From: Trujillonella endophytica
GTDB taxonomy: Bacteria > Actinomycetota > Actinomycetes > Mycobacteriales > Geodermatophilaceae
DNA length: 64,000 bases
Assembly: GCF_900110555.1 (NCBI RefSeq)
Contig: NZ_FOEE01000001.1
Span: 496,001 to 560,000 of the forward strand
Direction of reading: 5' to 3'
In this document: positions 43,050 through 50,942 of the stretch, one piece after another
How the letters are laid out: each line of letters starts with the position of its first letter
Position numbering within the stretch: the first letter of the stretch is position 1
Made by a program: the position numbers and the translations under genes
The notes under the pieces: generated by a model
What the model saw: only the letters and a program-made list of their open reading frames with translations
What the model was told of the DNA's origin: nothing
The model's database searches: none

Positions 43050-44897
43050 TCACTTCCCCTGCTCGGCCTCCAGGCCGGCGGCGACGCGGCGGTGCGCCTC
43101 CCAGATCTCCTCGGGCATGCCCGGGAAGAGCTTCAGGTGCTCCTCGCGGTGGCCCATCTCCTGCCGCCAGCGGTGGGTGTCGATCGACAGGATCGTCTCC
43201 AGGTCGTCGGCGCGGAGATCGTCCATGCCCTCGAGCTGCAGCTCCTCCTTGGTCGGCACGATGCCGACGGGGGTCTGCCGGCCGGTGACCTCTCCGTTGC
43301 GCAGCTGCATGAGCCACAGCAGCGGGCGGAGGTTGTCCCGGTACCCCGGCCACAGGAAGCGGCCGTCCTCGCCCCGCTGGAACCAGTTCACGTGGGCGAA
43401 GATCGGCTGGTCCTTCGCGGCACCGATGATCTTCAGCCAGTGCGCGGCGTACGCGCCCTCGGAGTAGGCCATGAACGGCCGCATCGACATCGGGTCGTAG
43501 CGCAGGACGCCCTCGGTGCCCTCGGCGGCGAAGGTCGCCTCCGCGCCCAGGGTGAGGCCGTCGTAGACGCCCTCGGCGAGGTCGGTGATCGCGCGGATCA
43601 GCGGCTCGCGGTCGCGGGTGCGCCCGCCGAAGATGATCGCGTCGACCGGCACGCCCTTCGGGTTCGTGTAGTCCGGCGCGATGTTCGGGATGTTGGCCAG
43701 CGTCGTGGTGAACCGGCTGTTCGGGTGGGCCCAGGGCGCGTCCTTCTCCGCCTCGGACCGCTCCGAGATCAGCTCGCCCTTCCAGTCGCGCCAGCCGGTG
43801 GCGTCGGCGGGCGGGGTCTTGGTCCTGCCCTCCCACCAGACGTCCTGCGTCTGCTCGTTGTAGGCGACGTTGGTGAAGATCGTCCCGGTGCCCTCGGCGA
43901 TCGCCTCGACCGCCGTGGGGTTGGTGGCCTCGTTGGTGTCCTTGGCGACGCCGAAGGCACCGAACTCGGGGTTGATCGCGTAGACGCGGCCGTCCTCGGG
44001 GTCCACCCACAGCCAGGCGATGTCGTCGCCGTAGAAGTGCACCTGGTAGCGGTCACCGAGGGCGTCGGGGGACAGGATCATGGCGAGGTTCGTCTTGCCC
44101 GACGCGCTCGGCATGCCACCGCAGACGTGGTACGTGCGGCCGGTCTGCTTGTCGGTGATGCCGAGGAGCAGGAACTGCTCGGCGAGGAACTTGCCCGAGG
44201 CCCAGCCGTCGTAGGTCGCCTGGCGCAGGCCGTGGGCGATCTTGCCCAGCAGCGCGTTGCCGCCGTAGGAGGAGCCGTAGTGCAGGATCGTGCGCTCGTC
44301 GGCGATGGTGACGAAGTAGCGCTGGTCGTCGGGGGTGCCCTGGCCCAGGTTGTCCAGGTCGCCGGTGACGTGCACGCCGCGGACGAAGTAGTCCGGGTCG
44401 GCGAGCTCGTTGACGTGCTCCACGCCGACCCGCGCCATGCGGATCATGTGCAGCACGACGGTGCGCGTGTCGGTGAGCTCCACGCCGGTGGCGTAGGGCT
44501 GCAGCGGGGAGCCGGGCGGCGCCATCACGTACGGGACGACGTACATCGTCTTGCCGGCCGAGGCGCCCTTCATGCGCTCGGTCAGCATCGGACGCATCTC
44601 CGACGCCGGCTTCCAGTTGTTGTAGACACCCTTGTCGGACTCGTTGTTCGTCGCGACGACGGTGCGCTCCTCGGAGCGCGCGGTGTCCTTCGGGTGACTA
44701 CGGGAGTAGTAGCGGCCCTCGCCCGCGGGCAAGAGCTCGCCGGCCTCCACCGCCTCCGCGATCAGCCGGGCGTCGTCGGAGGCGTTGACCACCTCGACCC
44801 GGGCGGCGCCGGTGTGCTCTGCCCACTGCCGGACGAAGTCGCGGACGCGACTGTTCTTCACCCCTGCTGCGTCGAGCACGGCGTCAATGGCTGCCAC
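43050..44897 (-). CDS. pckG: Phosphoenolpyruvate carboxykinase (GTP)
   Basis: 615 aa, full length for the GTP enzyme, from GTG 44897 with AAGGAGAGGG upstream. The kinase-1 P-loop is GGMPSASGKTN; metal and substrate motifs include FYGDDIAWLWVD, INPEFGAFGVA, NPNSRFTTTL in variant form, and NWFQRGEDGRFLWPGYRDN. It converts oxaloacetate to PEP at the head of gluconeogenesis. The hyper-reactive Cys that usually sits in PSACGKTN is Ser266 here. It is transcribed alone and closed by the stem-loop at 42994-43029. Confidence 0.97.
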   Translation of the reverse strand: MAAIDAVLDAAGVKNSRVRDFVRQWAEHTGAARVEVVNASDDARLIAEAVEAGELLPAGEGRYYSRSHPKDTARSEERTVVATNNESDKGVYNNWKPASEMRPMLTERMKGASAGKTMYVVPYVMAPPGSPLQPYATGVELTDTRTVVLHMIRMARVGVEHVNELADPDYFVRGVHVTGDLDNLGQGTPDDQRYFVTIADERTILHYGSSYGGNALLGKIAHGLRQATYDGWASGKFLAEQFLLLGITDKQTGRTYHVCGGMPSASGKTNLAMILSPDALGDRYQVHFYGDDIAWLWVDPEDGRVYAINPEFGAFGVAKDTNEATNPTAVEAIAEGTGTIFTNVAYNEQTQDVWWEGRTKTPPADATGWRDWKGELISERSEAEKDAPWAHPNSRFTTTLANIPNIAPDYTNPKGVPVDAIIFGGRTRDREPLIRAITDLAEGVYDGLTLGAEATFAAEGTEGVLRYDPMSMRPFMAYSEGAYAAHWLKIIGAAKDQPIFAHVNWFQRGEDGRFLWPGYRDNLRPLLWLMQLRNGEVTGRQTPVGIVPTKEELQLEGMDDLRADDLETILSIDTHRWRQEMGHREEHLKLFPGMPEEIWEAHRRVAAGLEAEQGK

Positions 44898-45286
44898 GAC
44901 TCACCCTCTCCTTCGCGGAGCATCTCTTCACCGCGCCACCCGACGTGCGCGCTGCGGCCCGCTGGGTCGGCAACTTACCGACCGCCGCGCGGCCGGTTGA
45001 CGGCAGTGGCCCGCTTGTCACCCGTTGTGACCCCGCGCGGCGGGCGCCGCAGCCGTCCGCGGTCACCCGCACGAGCGGCGCCGCGGGCGGCCCCCGGGGT
45101 CGCGCGGGCACCACATGTGATCAACGGCACGGTGTCCGGACCAGGCGCGCCGCGTGTCGGGAGCCCCCGGGCCGCTCATCGGCGGACGAGCAGGTCGCCG
45201 CGCCTTCCGGTCGCCGCCGGCGGCGCGCGGGTCGCCGGCGCCGGACCGGGACGCGCCGCAGAAAGCGACGGAACGACACCGGTCGG
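44898..45286. other. Long gap upstream of pckG, no gene seen
   Basis: About 390 bp between pckG and the promoter of the riboswitch RNA. It must hold the pckG promoter, reading left. CACATGTGATCA at 45112-45123 is the only conspicuous motif. Open frames here lack ribosome sites and look like composition artefacts. Confidence 0.5.
45112..45123. promoter_or_regulatory. CACATGTGATCA motif
   Basis: Shares CACATGTGATC, in opposite orientation, with the site near 36511. It lies 215 bp upstream of pckG and 165 bp upstream of the riboswitch promoter, so it could serve either. Confidence 0.25.
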
Positions 45287-45287
45287 A

Positions 45288-45316
45288 TTGTCACGACTCG
45301 ATAACGCGGTTAGCGT
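45288..45316 (+). promoter_or_regulatory. Predicted promoter of the riboswitch-controlled gene
   Basis: -35 TTGTCA (45288-45293), 17-bp spacer, -10 TAGCGT (45311-45316, TAnnnT). It predicts a transcript start near 45323, just at the start of the riboswitch. Confidence 0.55.
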
Positions 45317-45324
45317 GGCCGCGT

Positions 45325-45512
45325 CCGTCCGGTCATCACGTCCCCGTCCGGGGAGCCCGGGTGGACGCCGCCGAGTCGCCCCCCGGGGCGAGCCGGGGAC
45401 CCACCGCAGTACTGGGGTGAATCGGCGTCCGGAGATCCGTCCGGGCGTGTAGGGCTGCTTCCCGCCCGAACCCGTCAGCTAACTCGGTAGGCGGCTCACG
45501 GAAGAAACGGAG
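45325..45512 (+). ncRNA. c-di-AMP riboswitch (ydaO/yuaA class)
   Basis: Conserved core blocks of the class occur in order: GAGCCGGGGACCCACC (45390-45405), GGGTGAATC (45415-45423), then CCGAACCCGTCAGCTAAC (45466-45483) and GGTAGGCGGCTC (45486-45497). GAGCC at 45390-45394 pairs with GGCTC at 45493-45497, enclosing the ligand core. The outer borders are estimates. In actinobacteria this riboswitch sits ahead of cell-wall hydrolase and envelope genes and turns them off when c-di-AMP is high; the gene 260 bp downstream (45773) fits that pattern. Confidence 0.88.
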
Positions 45513-45772
45513 TGCCGCCGGATGGCGCGCTTGTGCACCCCCGCACGACCCCGCTGGACCCGGTCCTCCGCGATCCGGACGCGCCCCCGCAGCTGAGGAA
45601 CCGCGGCCGTCGGCAGCCGACGCCGCTCCTGGGCACCCTCCGTCGAGCACCTGCGCTCGCGCGGCTTCCCGCCGCTTCCCCCGGCGTGCCCCGGGAGCCC
45701 GGCTCCGCCCGCTCCTCGCTGCCCCTGCTCTGCAGCCGCTGCTGCACCCGTATCCCTGGAGCACCCCCACCC
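45513..45772 (+). other. Expression platform and leader between riboswitch and gene
   Basis: 260 bp with no gene I can support, although the downstream frame stays open back to 45512. G+C-rich stems are likely, but I could not single out a clean terminator/antiterminator pair by eye. Confidence 0.4.
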
Positions 45773-46774
45773 ATGCAGCACCGCACCACCACCTCGCCCC
45801 GCGACCGCGCCGGCACCGGCGCCGGCGCGGAGACCGCACCCCTCACCGTCGCGACGCCGACCTCGACGGACGCCGGCGCCACGCGGGCGTCCCGCCGCTC
45901 GTCCGCGGCTCCCGGCCGCGCTCCCCGCCGGCGGGCACCGGCCCTGCGCCGGCGGCCCGGCGTCTACCTCGGCGTCGCCGCGGCCGGCGCCGTGCTGGTG
46001 AACCTCGTCATCGGCGTCGACCCGGCCGCGCAGGCCGAGGCCGACGTCGCCGAGTCCGTCAGCGTCGCCCAGGCCCTGGGCCTGAGCGCGCAGAGCGCCC
46101 CGACCGCCGTCGAGCCCGACCTGCAGGCCCTCTCGGACCTGGCGGCCAGCCGGGGCAGCCGGGACGCGGCCGCGGTCGAGGCGCAGCAGGTCCAGGCCGC
46201 CGCCGACCAGGCCGTCCTCGACCAGCAGCGCGCCGCAGCCGAGGCCGCCGCCGCGGCAGCCGCCGCCGCCCAGGCAGAGGCCGAGGCCGCCGCCGCCGCG
46301 GCGGTAGCCCGGGCCGAGGCGGAGGCCGCCGCCGCGCCGCCCGCACGGCCCGCCGGCGGGTCCTCGTCGCCGGCGGCCCCCGCCCCGGCCTCCGGGGGAA
46401 CGGCGGTCAGCGCCGTGGCCCGGATCAGCAACAGCGCCGGACCGATCGCCTCCAGCGTGCAGGCCGCCGCGAACGCCGTCGTCAGCAACGTGGCCGGCGC
46501 CGGCTCGATCACCCTGGGCGGCACCCGGCCCAGCGCGGCGGATCCGGGCGGCCACCCGTCGGGCAAGGCCCTGGACTACATGGTGCTGTCCGACCAGTCG
46601 CTGGGGAACGCCATCGTCCAGTACCACATCGCGCACTGGGACGAGCTCGGCGTCGAGTACCTCATCTACCGCCAGCGCATCCTGCAGTCGCCGGGCGGCT
46701 CCTGGTCGACCATGGCCGACCGCGGCAGCGCCACGGCCAACCACTTCGATCACGTGCACGTGAACTACGACTGA
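45773..46774 (+). CDS. Ala-rich coiled-coil envelope protein with ARB_07466-like C-terminal domain
   Basis: 333 aa from ATG 45773. A basic, disordered N-terminus precedes one membrane span (about 63-82: GVYLGVAAAGAVLVNLVIGV). Then comes an Ala/Glu/Gln coiled coil (about 115-190), a Pro/Ser/Gly linker, and a C-terminal domain of about 115 residues containing GGHPSGKALDYM and FDHVHVNY. Those His/Asp motifs recall M15/VanY-like peptidase folds and the ARB_07466-like domain. It is probably anchored facing the wall and involved in its remodelling. The c-di-AMP riboswitch upstream is strong support. Confidence 0.75.
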   Translation: MQHRTTTSPRDRAGTGAGAETAPLTVATPTSTDAGATRASRRSSAAPGRAPRRRAPALRRRPGVYLGVAAAGAVLVNLVIGVDPAAQAEADVAESVSVAQALGLSAQSAPTAVEPDLQALSDLAASRGSRDAAAVEAQQVQAAADQAVLDQQRAAAEAAAAAAAAAQAEAEAAAAAAVARAEAEAAAAPPARPAGGSSSPAAPAPASGGTAVSAVARISNSAGPIASSVQAAANAVVSNVAGAGSITLGGTRPSAADPGGHPSGKALDYMVLSDQSLGNAIVQYHIAHWDELGVEYLIYRQRILQSPGGSWSTMADRGSATANHFDHVHVNYD

Positions 46775-46794
46775 TCCGCACCTCCCCGGACGAC

Positions 46795-46842
46795 CGACGA
46801 GGGCCGGTCCGACCGCTCTCGCGGTCGGGCCGGCCCTCGTCG
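46795..46842. terminator. Bidirectional terminator
   Basis: A 21-bp stem with one G-U pair and a 6-nt loop (CTCTCG at 46816-46821); arms begin CGACGAGGGCCGG and end CCGGCCCTCGTCG. It sits between the convergent envelope-protein and helicase genes. Confidence 0.85.
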
Positions 46843-46914
46843 TGTGCGGCGGCCACGGGCGCCGGTCGGTGCCGGGACGCGCCCCGGCGTCCTATGGAGC
46901 CGGGGCGCGAGCGG

Positions 46915-48711
46915 TCATCCGCGGCGCGAGCGCCCTCGGGGTCCGCCCTGGCGGCCGCCCGGCGCGCGGCCGGTGGCGCGGCCGGCCGTCCGGCGGCCCC
47001 CCGCGGTGGGACGGCGGTCGGCGTCGTTCCCCCCGCGGCCGGCCGGGGCGCTGCACGGGCGGCAGGTGGTGAAGCGGGGCGAGACGGCGGTGCCGCAGAC
47101 GGTGCACGTGGCCGTGCGGACCGTCGAGATCGCGCCCGGCAGCAGCACCGAGATGCTCTCCGCGCACTCCTCCTCGACCCACGCCGCGTCGTCGCTGGTG
47201 AGCCCCGCGACGCCGGGGAAGCGGCGCAGCAGCGTCTGCGCGTCGCGGGCGGCCGCGGCGGCCTGCTCGAAGTCCTCGACCGAACCGTCCCGGGGGACGT
47301 CGGGCAGCACCGTCTCCGGGAGCACCGGCAGGCCGACGGCGTGCTCGAGGGCGGCGCGGGCCAGCGTGAGCCACCGGGTGCGGCGCGGCGGGTCGTAGTC
47401 GATCGCCAGCTGGACCAGACGCCAGACCGTGTCCAGGTCGCCTGCGGCACCCAGGGGACCGCGCAGCAGGGGGAGGAGCGCCTGCACGCGCATCACCATG
47501 GTGCCGACGTCGTCGGCGGTCATCGCCTCGTCGCGGGTGGCCGCCCGCGCCCATGCCATCCAGCGGGTGAGGGCCTCGGGCAGGTCGACGGCCTCGAAGG
47601 CGCCGAGGTCCTCGAGCTCCGGCCGCAGCCGGGGGGCCCGCTTGGGCAGGTCGCTCATCGCGTCCCCGCGGGCGACGGCGGCACCAGTGGCCAGCAGCGC
47701 CGGGTCGGGGCGCAGCCCGGTCACGCCGGTGAGCACGCCCACCTGCCCGTGCCCGGTGAGGCCGTAGCGGCCGGCGCGCCCGGCGATCTGGGCGGTCTCC
47801 CACGAGCGCAGCGGGCGGACCCGCTCGCCGTCGAACTTGGTGGTCTCGGCGAACAGCACCGTGGTGGCCGGCACGTTGATGCCGTGGCCGATGACGTCGG
47901 TGGTGACCAGGACGTCGAACTCGCCGGCGGTGAACTGCTCGATGACCTCGCGGCGGGTGGCGGGCGGCAGCGCGCCGTAGAGGACGCCGACCCGGCCCGG
48001 CCGGTGCTCGTTGAGGGCGGCGGCCACGGCGTAGACGTTCTTGCGGGAGAAGGCCACGACCAGCGTCTGCGGGCGGACCGTCTCGGGACGCACGGGCGCG
48101 CGCAGCACGTCGAGGCGGGACAGCCGCTTGTGGTTGACGACCGTCACGTGCTCGGCGTCGGACACCAGGGGCTTGAGCAGCAGGTAGGCCTCGGCGGCGG
48201 AGATGAGGTGCATCTCGCGGTACTCGCCGGTGAGCAGCAGGCGGGCCCAGTGGTGGCCGCGGTCGGGGTCGGCGACCCAGTGCGACTCGTCGAGGACGAG
48301 CAGGTCGCCGCGCATCGGTGCCTTCTCGACCGTGCAACAGACGATCGGCGCGAGCGGGTCGATCTCCTCCTCACCGGTGGAGAGGCCGACCATGCCCGCC
48401 GGGAGGGCCGCGGAGAGCTTCGCGTAGGCCTCGTGCGCCAGCTGGCGCAGCGGCGCGGCGTAGACGCCCCGGCCGTTCGCGCCCAGGGCCTGCAGCGACT
48501 CGTAGGTCTTGCCGGAGTTGGTGGGGCCGAGGTGGAAGACGACCTCTTCGGGCCGGGTGGTGCGGACCGGCAGCGTGGGCGCCGCGCCCTCCACCCAGCT
48601 CTGCTGGGCCAGCCGCTCCTCGCGCGCCGCGGTGCGGGCGGAGTCGCGGGTCTGCGACTCGCGATCGGAACGGTCCCGGCGACGGGCGGTGTCGGACTGG
48701 GGAGAACTCAC
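46915..48711 (-). CDS. SUV3-like DExH RNA helicase with zinc ribbon and RG-rich tail
   Basis: 598 aa from GTG 48711. Motif I is HLGPTNSGKTY (residues 60-70), the form peculiar to the SUV3 family of mitochondrial degradosome helicases; motif II is LVLDESH, and motif VI is QIAGRAGRYG. After the helicase core an all-helical region is followed by CTVCGTAVSPRFTTCRPC, a four-Cys ribbon, and a C-terminal tail of Gly/Arg repeats suited to RNA binding. The likely job is ATP-driven RNA unwinding in decay or ribosome work. Bacterial functions are unstudied as far as I know. Confidence 0.85.
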   Translation of the reverse strand: MSSPQSDTARRRDRSDRESQTRDSARTAAREERLAQQSWVEGAAPTLPVRTTRPEEVVFHLGPTNSGKTYESLQALGANGRGVYAAPLRQLAHEAYAKLSAALPAGMVGLSTGEEEIDPLAPIVCCTVEKAPMRGDLLVLDESHWVADPDRGHHWARLLLTGEYREMHLISAAEAYLLLKPLVSDAEHVTVVNHKRLSRLDVLRAPVRPETVRPQTLVVAFSRKNVYAVAAALNEHRPGRVGVLYGALPPATRREVIEQFTAGEFDVLVTTDVIGHGINVPATTVLFAETTKFDGERVRPLRSWETAQIAGRAGRYGLTGHGQVGVLTGVTGLRPDPALLATGAAVARGDAMSDLPKRAPRLRPELEDLGAFEAVDLPEALTRWMAWARAATRDEAMTADDVGTMVMRVQALLPLLRGPLGAAGDLDTVWRLVQLAIDYDPPRRTRWLTLARAALEHAVGLPVLPETVLPDVPRDGSVEDFEQAAAAARDAQTLLRRFPGVAGLTSDDAAWVEEECAESISVLLPGAISTVRTATCTVCGTAVSPRFTTCRPCSAPAGRGGNDADRRPTAGGRRTAGRATGRAPGGRQGGPRGRSRRG

Positions 48712-48900
48712 GGGCAGGCAGGGTCCTTAGCGGCGGGGAAGTCGGGTGCACGATGCGTGGAGATCGACGCGCATCGGTGCGCGGACCTCCACGGGCTCAA
48801 CACCGGAACGACCCGGTCCATGCCCGTGCGCGACCAGCCTAGGCCCCGCGTCCAGCCCGTTCGGCGCCCCGGGCCCCCGCAGGCGCGGCGCGCCCCCGCC

Positions 48901-49092
48901 TCAGAGCCGGCAGACGCAGCCGCGGTCGCTCGTGCCGGCGGTGGTCGCGGAGCAGAACCGCAGCCCGATCCTGTCGTGCGCGGACAGCGGGTGGGGACAG
49001 GCGGCGCAGGTGCCGTCGTCCTCGGTGGGCGTCGTCGACGGCGTCGCGGCCTGCGGGACGACGTAGGACGAGGGGAACGTGCTCTGGGCCAT
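48901..49092 (-). CDS. Cys/His-rich microprotein (CxxCPHPL family), copy 1
   Basis: 63 aa from ATG 49092. After a Ser/Thr/Pro N-terminus the last 37 residues read CAACPHPLSAHD, GLRFCSATT and DRGCVCR. The pattern is C-x2-C-P-H-P-L-x-A-H-D, then C, then C-x-C. Five Cys and two His could bind one or two zinc ions or an Fe-S centre. The paralogue at 59051-59218 has the same spacing throughout. It lies 189 bp upstream of the SUV3-like helicase on the same strand. No characterised relative recognised. Confidence 0.65.
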   Translation of the reverse strand: MAQSTFPSSYVVPQAATPSTTPTEDDGTCAACPHPLSAHDRIGLRFCSATTAGTSDRGCVCRL

Positions 49093-49303
49093 GGGGACGC
49101 CCTGACTCCGCCGGACCGGCGAGTTGCTCGATCGTCGGATCCGGCGCCACGTCGAGGCGGCGCGCGAGGAGGATCGACACCTCCACGTTACGCGCGCCGG
49201 GGTGTTCGGCGGCGGTGAGCGGGGTAGCCCCCCGGCACCGGCCCCGGCGTGGTCGTCCAAACCCCCGCGCCGGGGCCGTGACATGTCGTGTGAGGGGCGG
49301 GGG

Positions 49304-50128
49304 ATGACGGACGCGCTGCCCGCCGCGCTGCTCCCCGGCGACCTCGCCACCTCGACATTGGTCCTGCTGCTGCTGGCCGCGCTGGCCGCCGGCTGGATCG
49401 ACGCCGTGGTCGGTGGGGGTGGGCTGCTGCAGCTTCCGGCGCTCCTGCTGGTGCCCGGCCTGAGCCCGGTGGAGGCGCTGGCCACCAACAAGCTCTCCTC
49501 GGTCTTCGGCACCACGACCAGCGCGGTCACCTACGCCCGCCGGGTGCATCCCGATCTGCGCACCGCGCTGCCCATGGCCGCGGTCGCCCTGGTCAGCAGC
49601 GCCGCCGGGGCGTCGGTGGCCGCCCTGCTGCCGGCCGCGGTGTTCAAGCCGGTCATCGTGGTGGCGCTGATCGGCATCGGCGCCTTCACGCTGCTGCGGC
49701 CGGCGCTGGGCGAGGAGACGGCGCTGCGGTACAGCGGCCGCCGTCACCACGGCACCGCGGTGGGGATCGGCGCGGCCATCGGCTTCTACGACGGCATCCT
49801 CGGGCCGGGCACGGGGTCGTTCCTGGTGTTCGCGATGGTCTCGCTGCTGGGCTACGACTTCCTCAACGCCAGCGCCAAGGCCAAGATCGTCAACGTCGCG
49901 ACCAACCTGGGGGCGCTGCTGGTCTTCGTGCCGGCCGGGGCGGTCCTCTGGGGTCTCGGGCTGCTGATGGGGGCGGCCAACGTGCTCGGCGGCTATCTGG
50001 GCTCCCGGACGGCAACGGCCCGGGGCAGCCGCTTCATCCGGATCGCGTTCCTCGTCGTCGTCTCCGCGCTGATCCTGCGGGTCGGCGCCGACGTGTGGAC
50101 GGAGAACGTCCGGCCGCTGTTCGACTGA
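49304..50128 (+). CDS. TauE/SafE-family anion exporter
   Basis: 274 aa from ATG 49304 behind a GGGGCGGGGG stretch. The internal repeat that defines the family is visible: DAVVGGGGLLQLPALLLV with ATNKLSSVFGT, and GFYDGILGPGTGSFLVF with ASAKAKIVNVATN. About eight membrane spans. Members export sulfite, sulfoacetate or related anions, and many have unknown substrates. No sulfonate pathway genes adjoin it; the SsuB-like importer is 18 kb away. Confidence 0.9.
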   Translation: MTDALPAALLPGDLATSTLVLLLLAALAAGWIDAVVGGGGLLQLPALLLVPGLSPVEALATNKLSSVFGTTTSAVTYARRVHPDLRTALPMAAVALVSSAAGASVAALLPAAVFKPVIVVALIGIGAFTLLRPALGEETALRYSGRRHHGTAVGIGAAIGFYDGILGPGTGSFLVFAMVSLLGYDFLNASAKAKIVNVATNLGALLVFVPAGAVLWGLGLLMGAANVLGGYLGSRTATARGSRFIRIAFLVVVSALILRVGADVWTENVRPLFD

Positions 50129-50138
50129 GCGCCGGAGC

Positions 50139-50915
50139 TCAGCCGAGGGGCTCGCCGCCGATCCGGTCGACGACGAGCTCCGGCACGGCGTAGGGCTCGC
50201 CGGGCTCCGCCCGGTCGGGGAAGTCGAAGACCGCGAGCATCGTCTGCATCGGGTAGTCCGGCGTCCGGTGCACGGTGCGGACGACGTCGCCGTCCACGAG
50301 CAGGTCCGCGCGGTCGGGCCGCCAGTCGACGGCGTACGTGTGGAACTCGGCGACGTCGAGGTCCAGACGCGGTGCGGCGAAGTCCTCGACCATCCGCGGG
50401 TCGCGGAACGGGTGGGTGCCCATGCCGACCGCGGCGCTCGGCGCGCCCGGCGCCCGGTCCAGGGCGTCGCCGAAGACCTCCATCACGCACAACTCGGCGC
50501 ACCGCTCGGGCCGGTCCTCCAGGCCCACCAGCCACCACGCGGCCATCGACCGCGGGGTCAGCGTCGCCCGCGCCCGCATCTCCAGGCGGCCGTACCGCGG
50601 CGTCCAGCCCCAGTGCGCCGGCTGCTCCTCGCGGACGACGGCGCCCGGCCGGACCGGCTGCTGACCCACGGTGCTGCCCGGCGGACCGGAGAAGACGCCG
50701 GACTGGACGCCCGACACCCGCAGCGGCGGATGGTCGTCGGGGCACCAGAGGGGGTGGTCCTCGGGGAGGTACAGGCGCAGGCAGGAGCCGCTGACCTCGT
50801 ACGCCGCGGCCGACGCGGCCCGGGAGCTCCACTGCGGCAGGTAGTGCGGCACCCAGACGCCGGGATCGAGGTCCGGGCCGTCGAAGTCGTCCGCGAAGGG
50901 GAGCGCGGCGGTCAT
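50139..50915 (-). CDS. GH16-like beta-sandwich protein with changed active-site acid
   Basis: 258 aa from ATG 50915. The GH16/laminarinase fold is suggested by FADDFDGPDLDPGVWVPHY, YGRLEMRARAT, AAWWLVGLE and FHTYAVDWRPDRADLLVDGDVV. The catalytic strand, normally E-x-D-x-x-E, reads ELCVME: Glu141 and Glu146 remain but the middle Asp is Cys143. No signal peptide is present. It may be an intracellular or inactive relative. The gene trails the MBL hydrolase gene by 27 bp on the same strand. Confidence 0.75.
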   Translation of the reverse strand: MTAALPFADDFDGPDLDPGVWVPHYLPQWSSRAASAAAYEVSGSCLRLYLPEDHPLWCPDDHPPLRVSGVQSGVFSGPPGSTVGQQPVRPGAVVREEQPAHWGWTPRYGRLEMRARATLTPRSMAAWWLVGLEDRPERCAELCVMEVFGDALDRAPGAPSAAVGMGTHPFRDPRMVEDFAAPRLDLDVAEFHTYAVDWRPDRADLLVDGDVVRTVHRTPDYPMQTMLAVFDFPDRAEPGEPYAVPELVVDRIGGEPLG

Positions 50916-50942
50916 GGTCGGCGTCCTTCCGTCCGGGGGCGG

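Noticed and set aside
45512-45772. N-terminal extension of the envelope protein back to GTG 45512
   Set aside because: The extra residues are Pro/Arg/Leu-rich with no signal or domain, the start has no spaced ribosome site, and the region should be the riboswitch expression platform.
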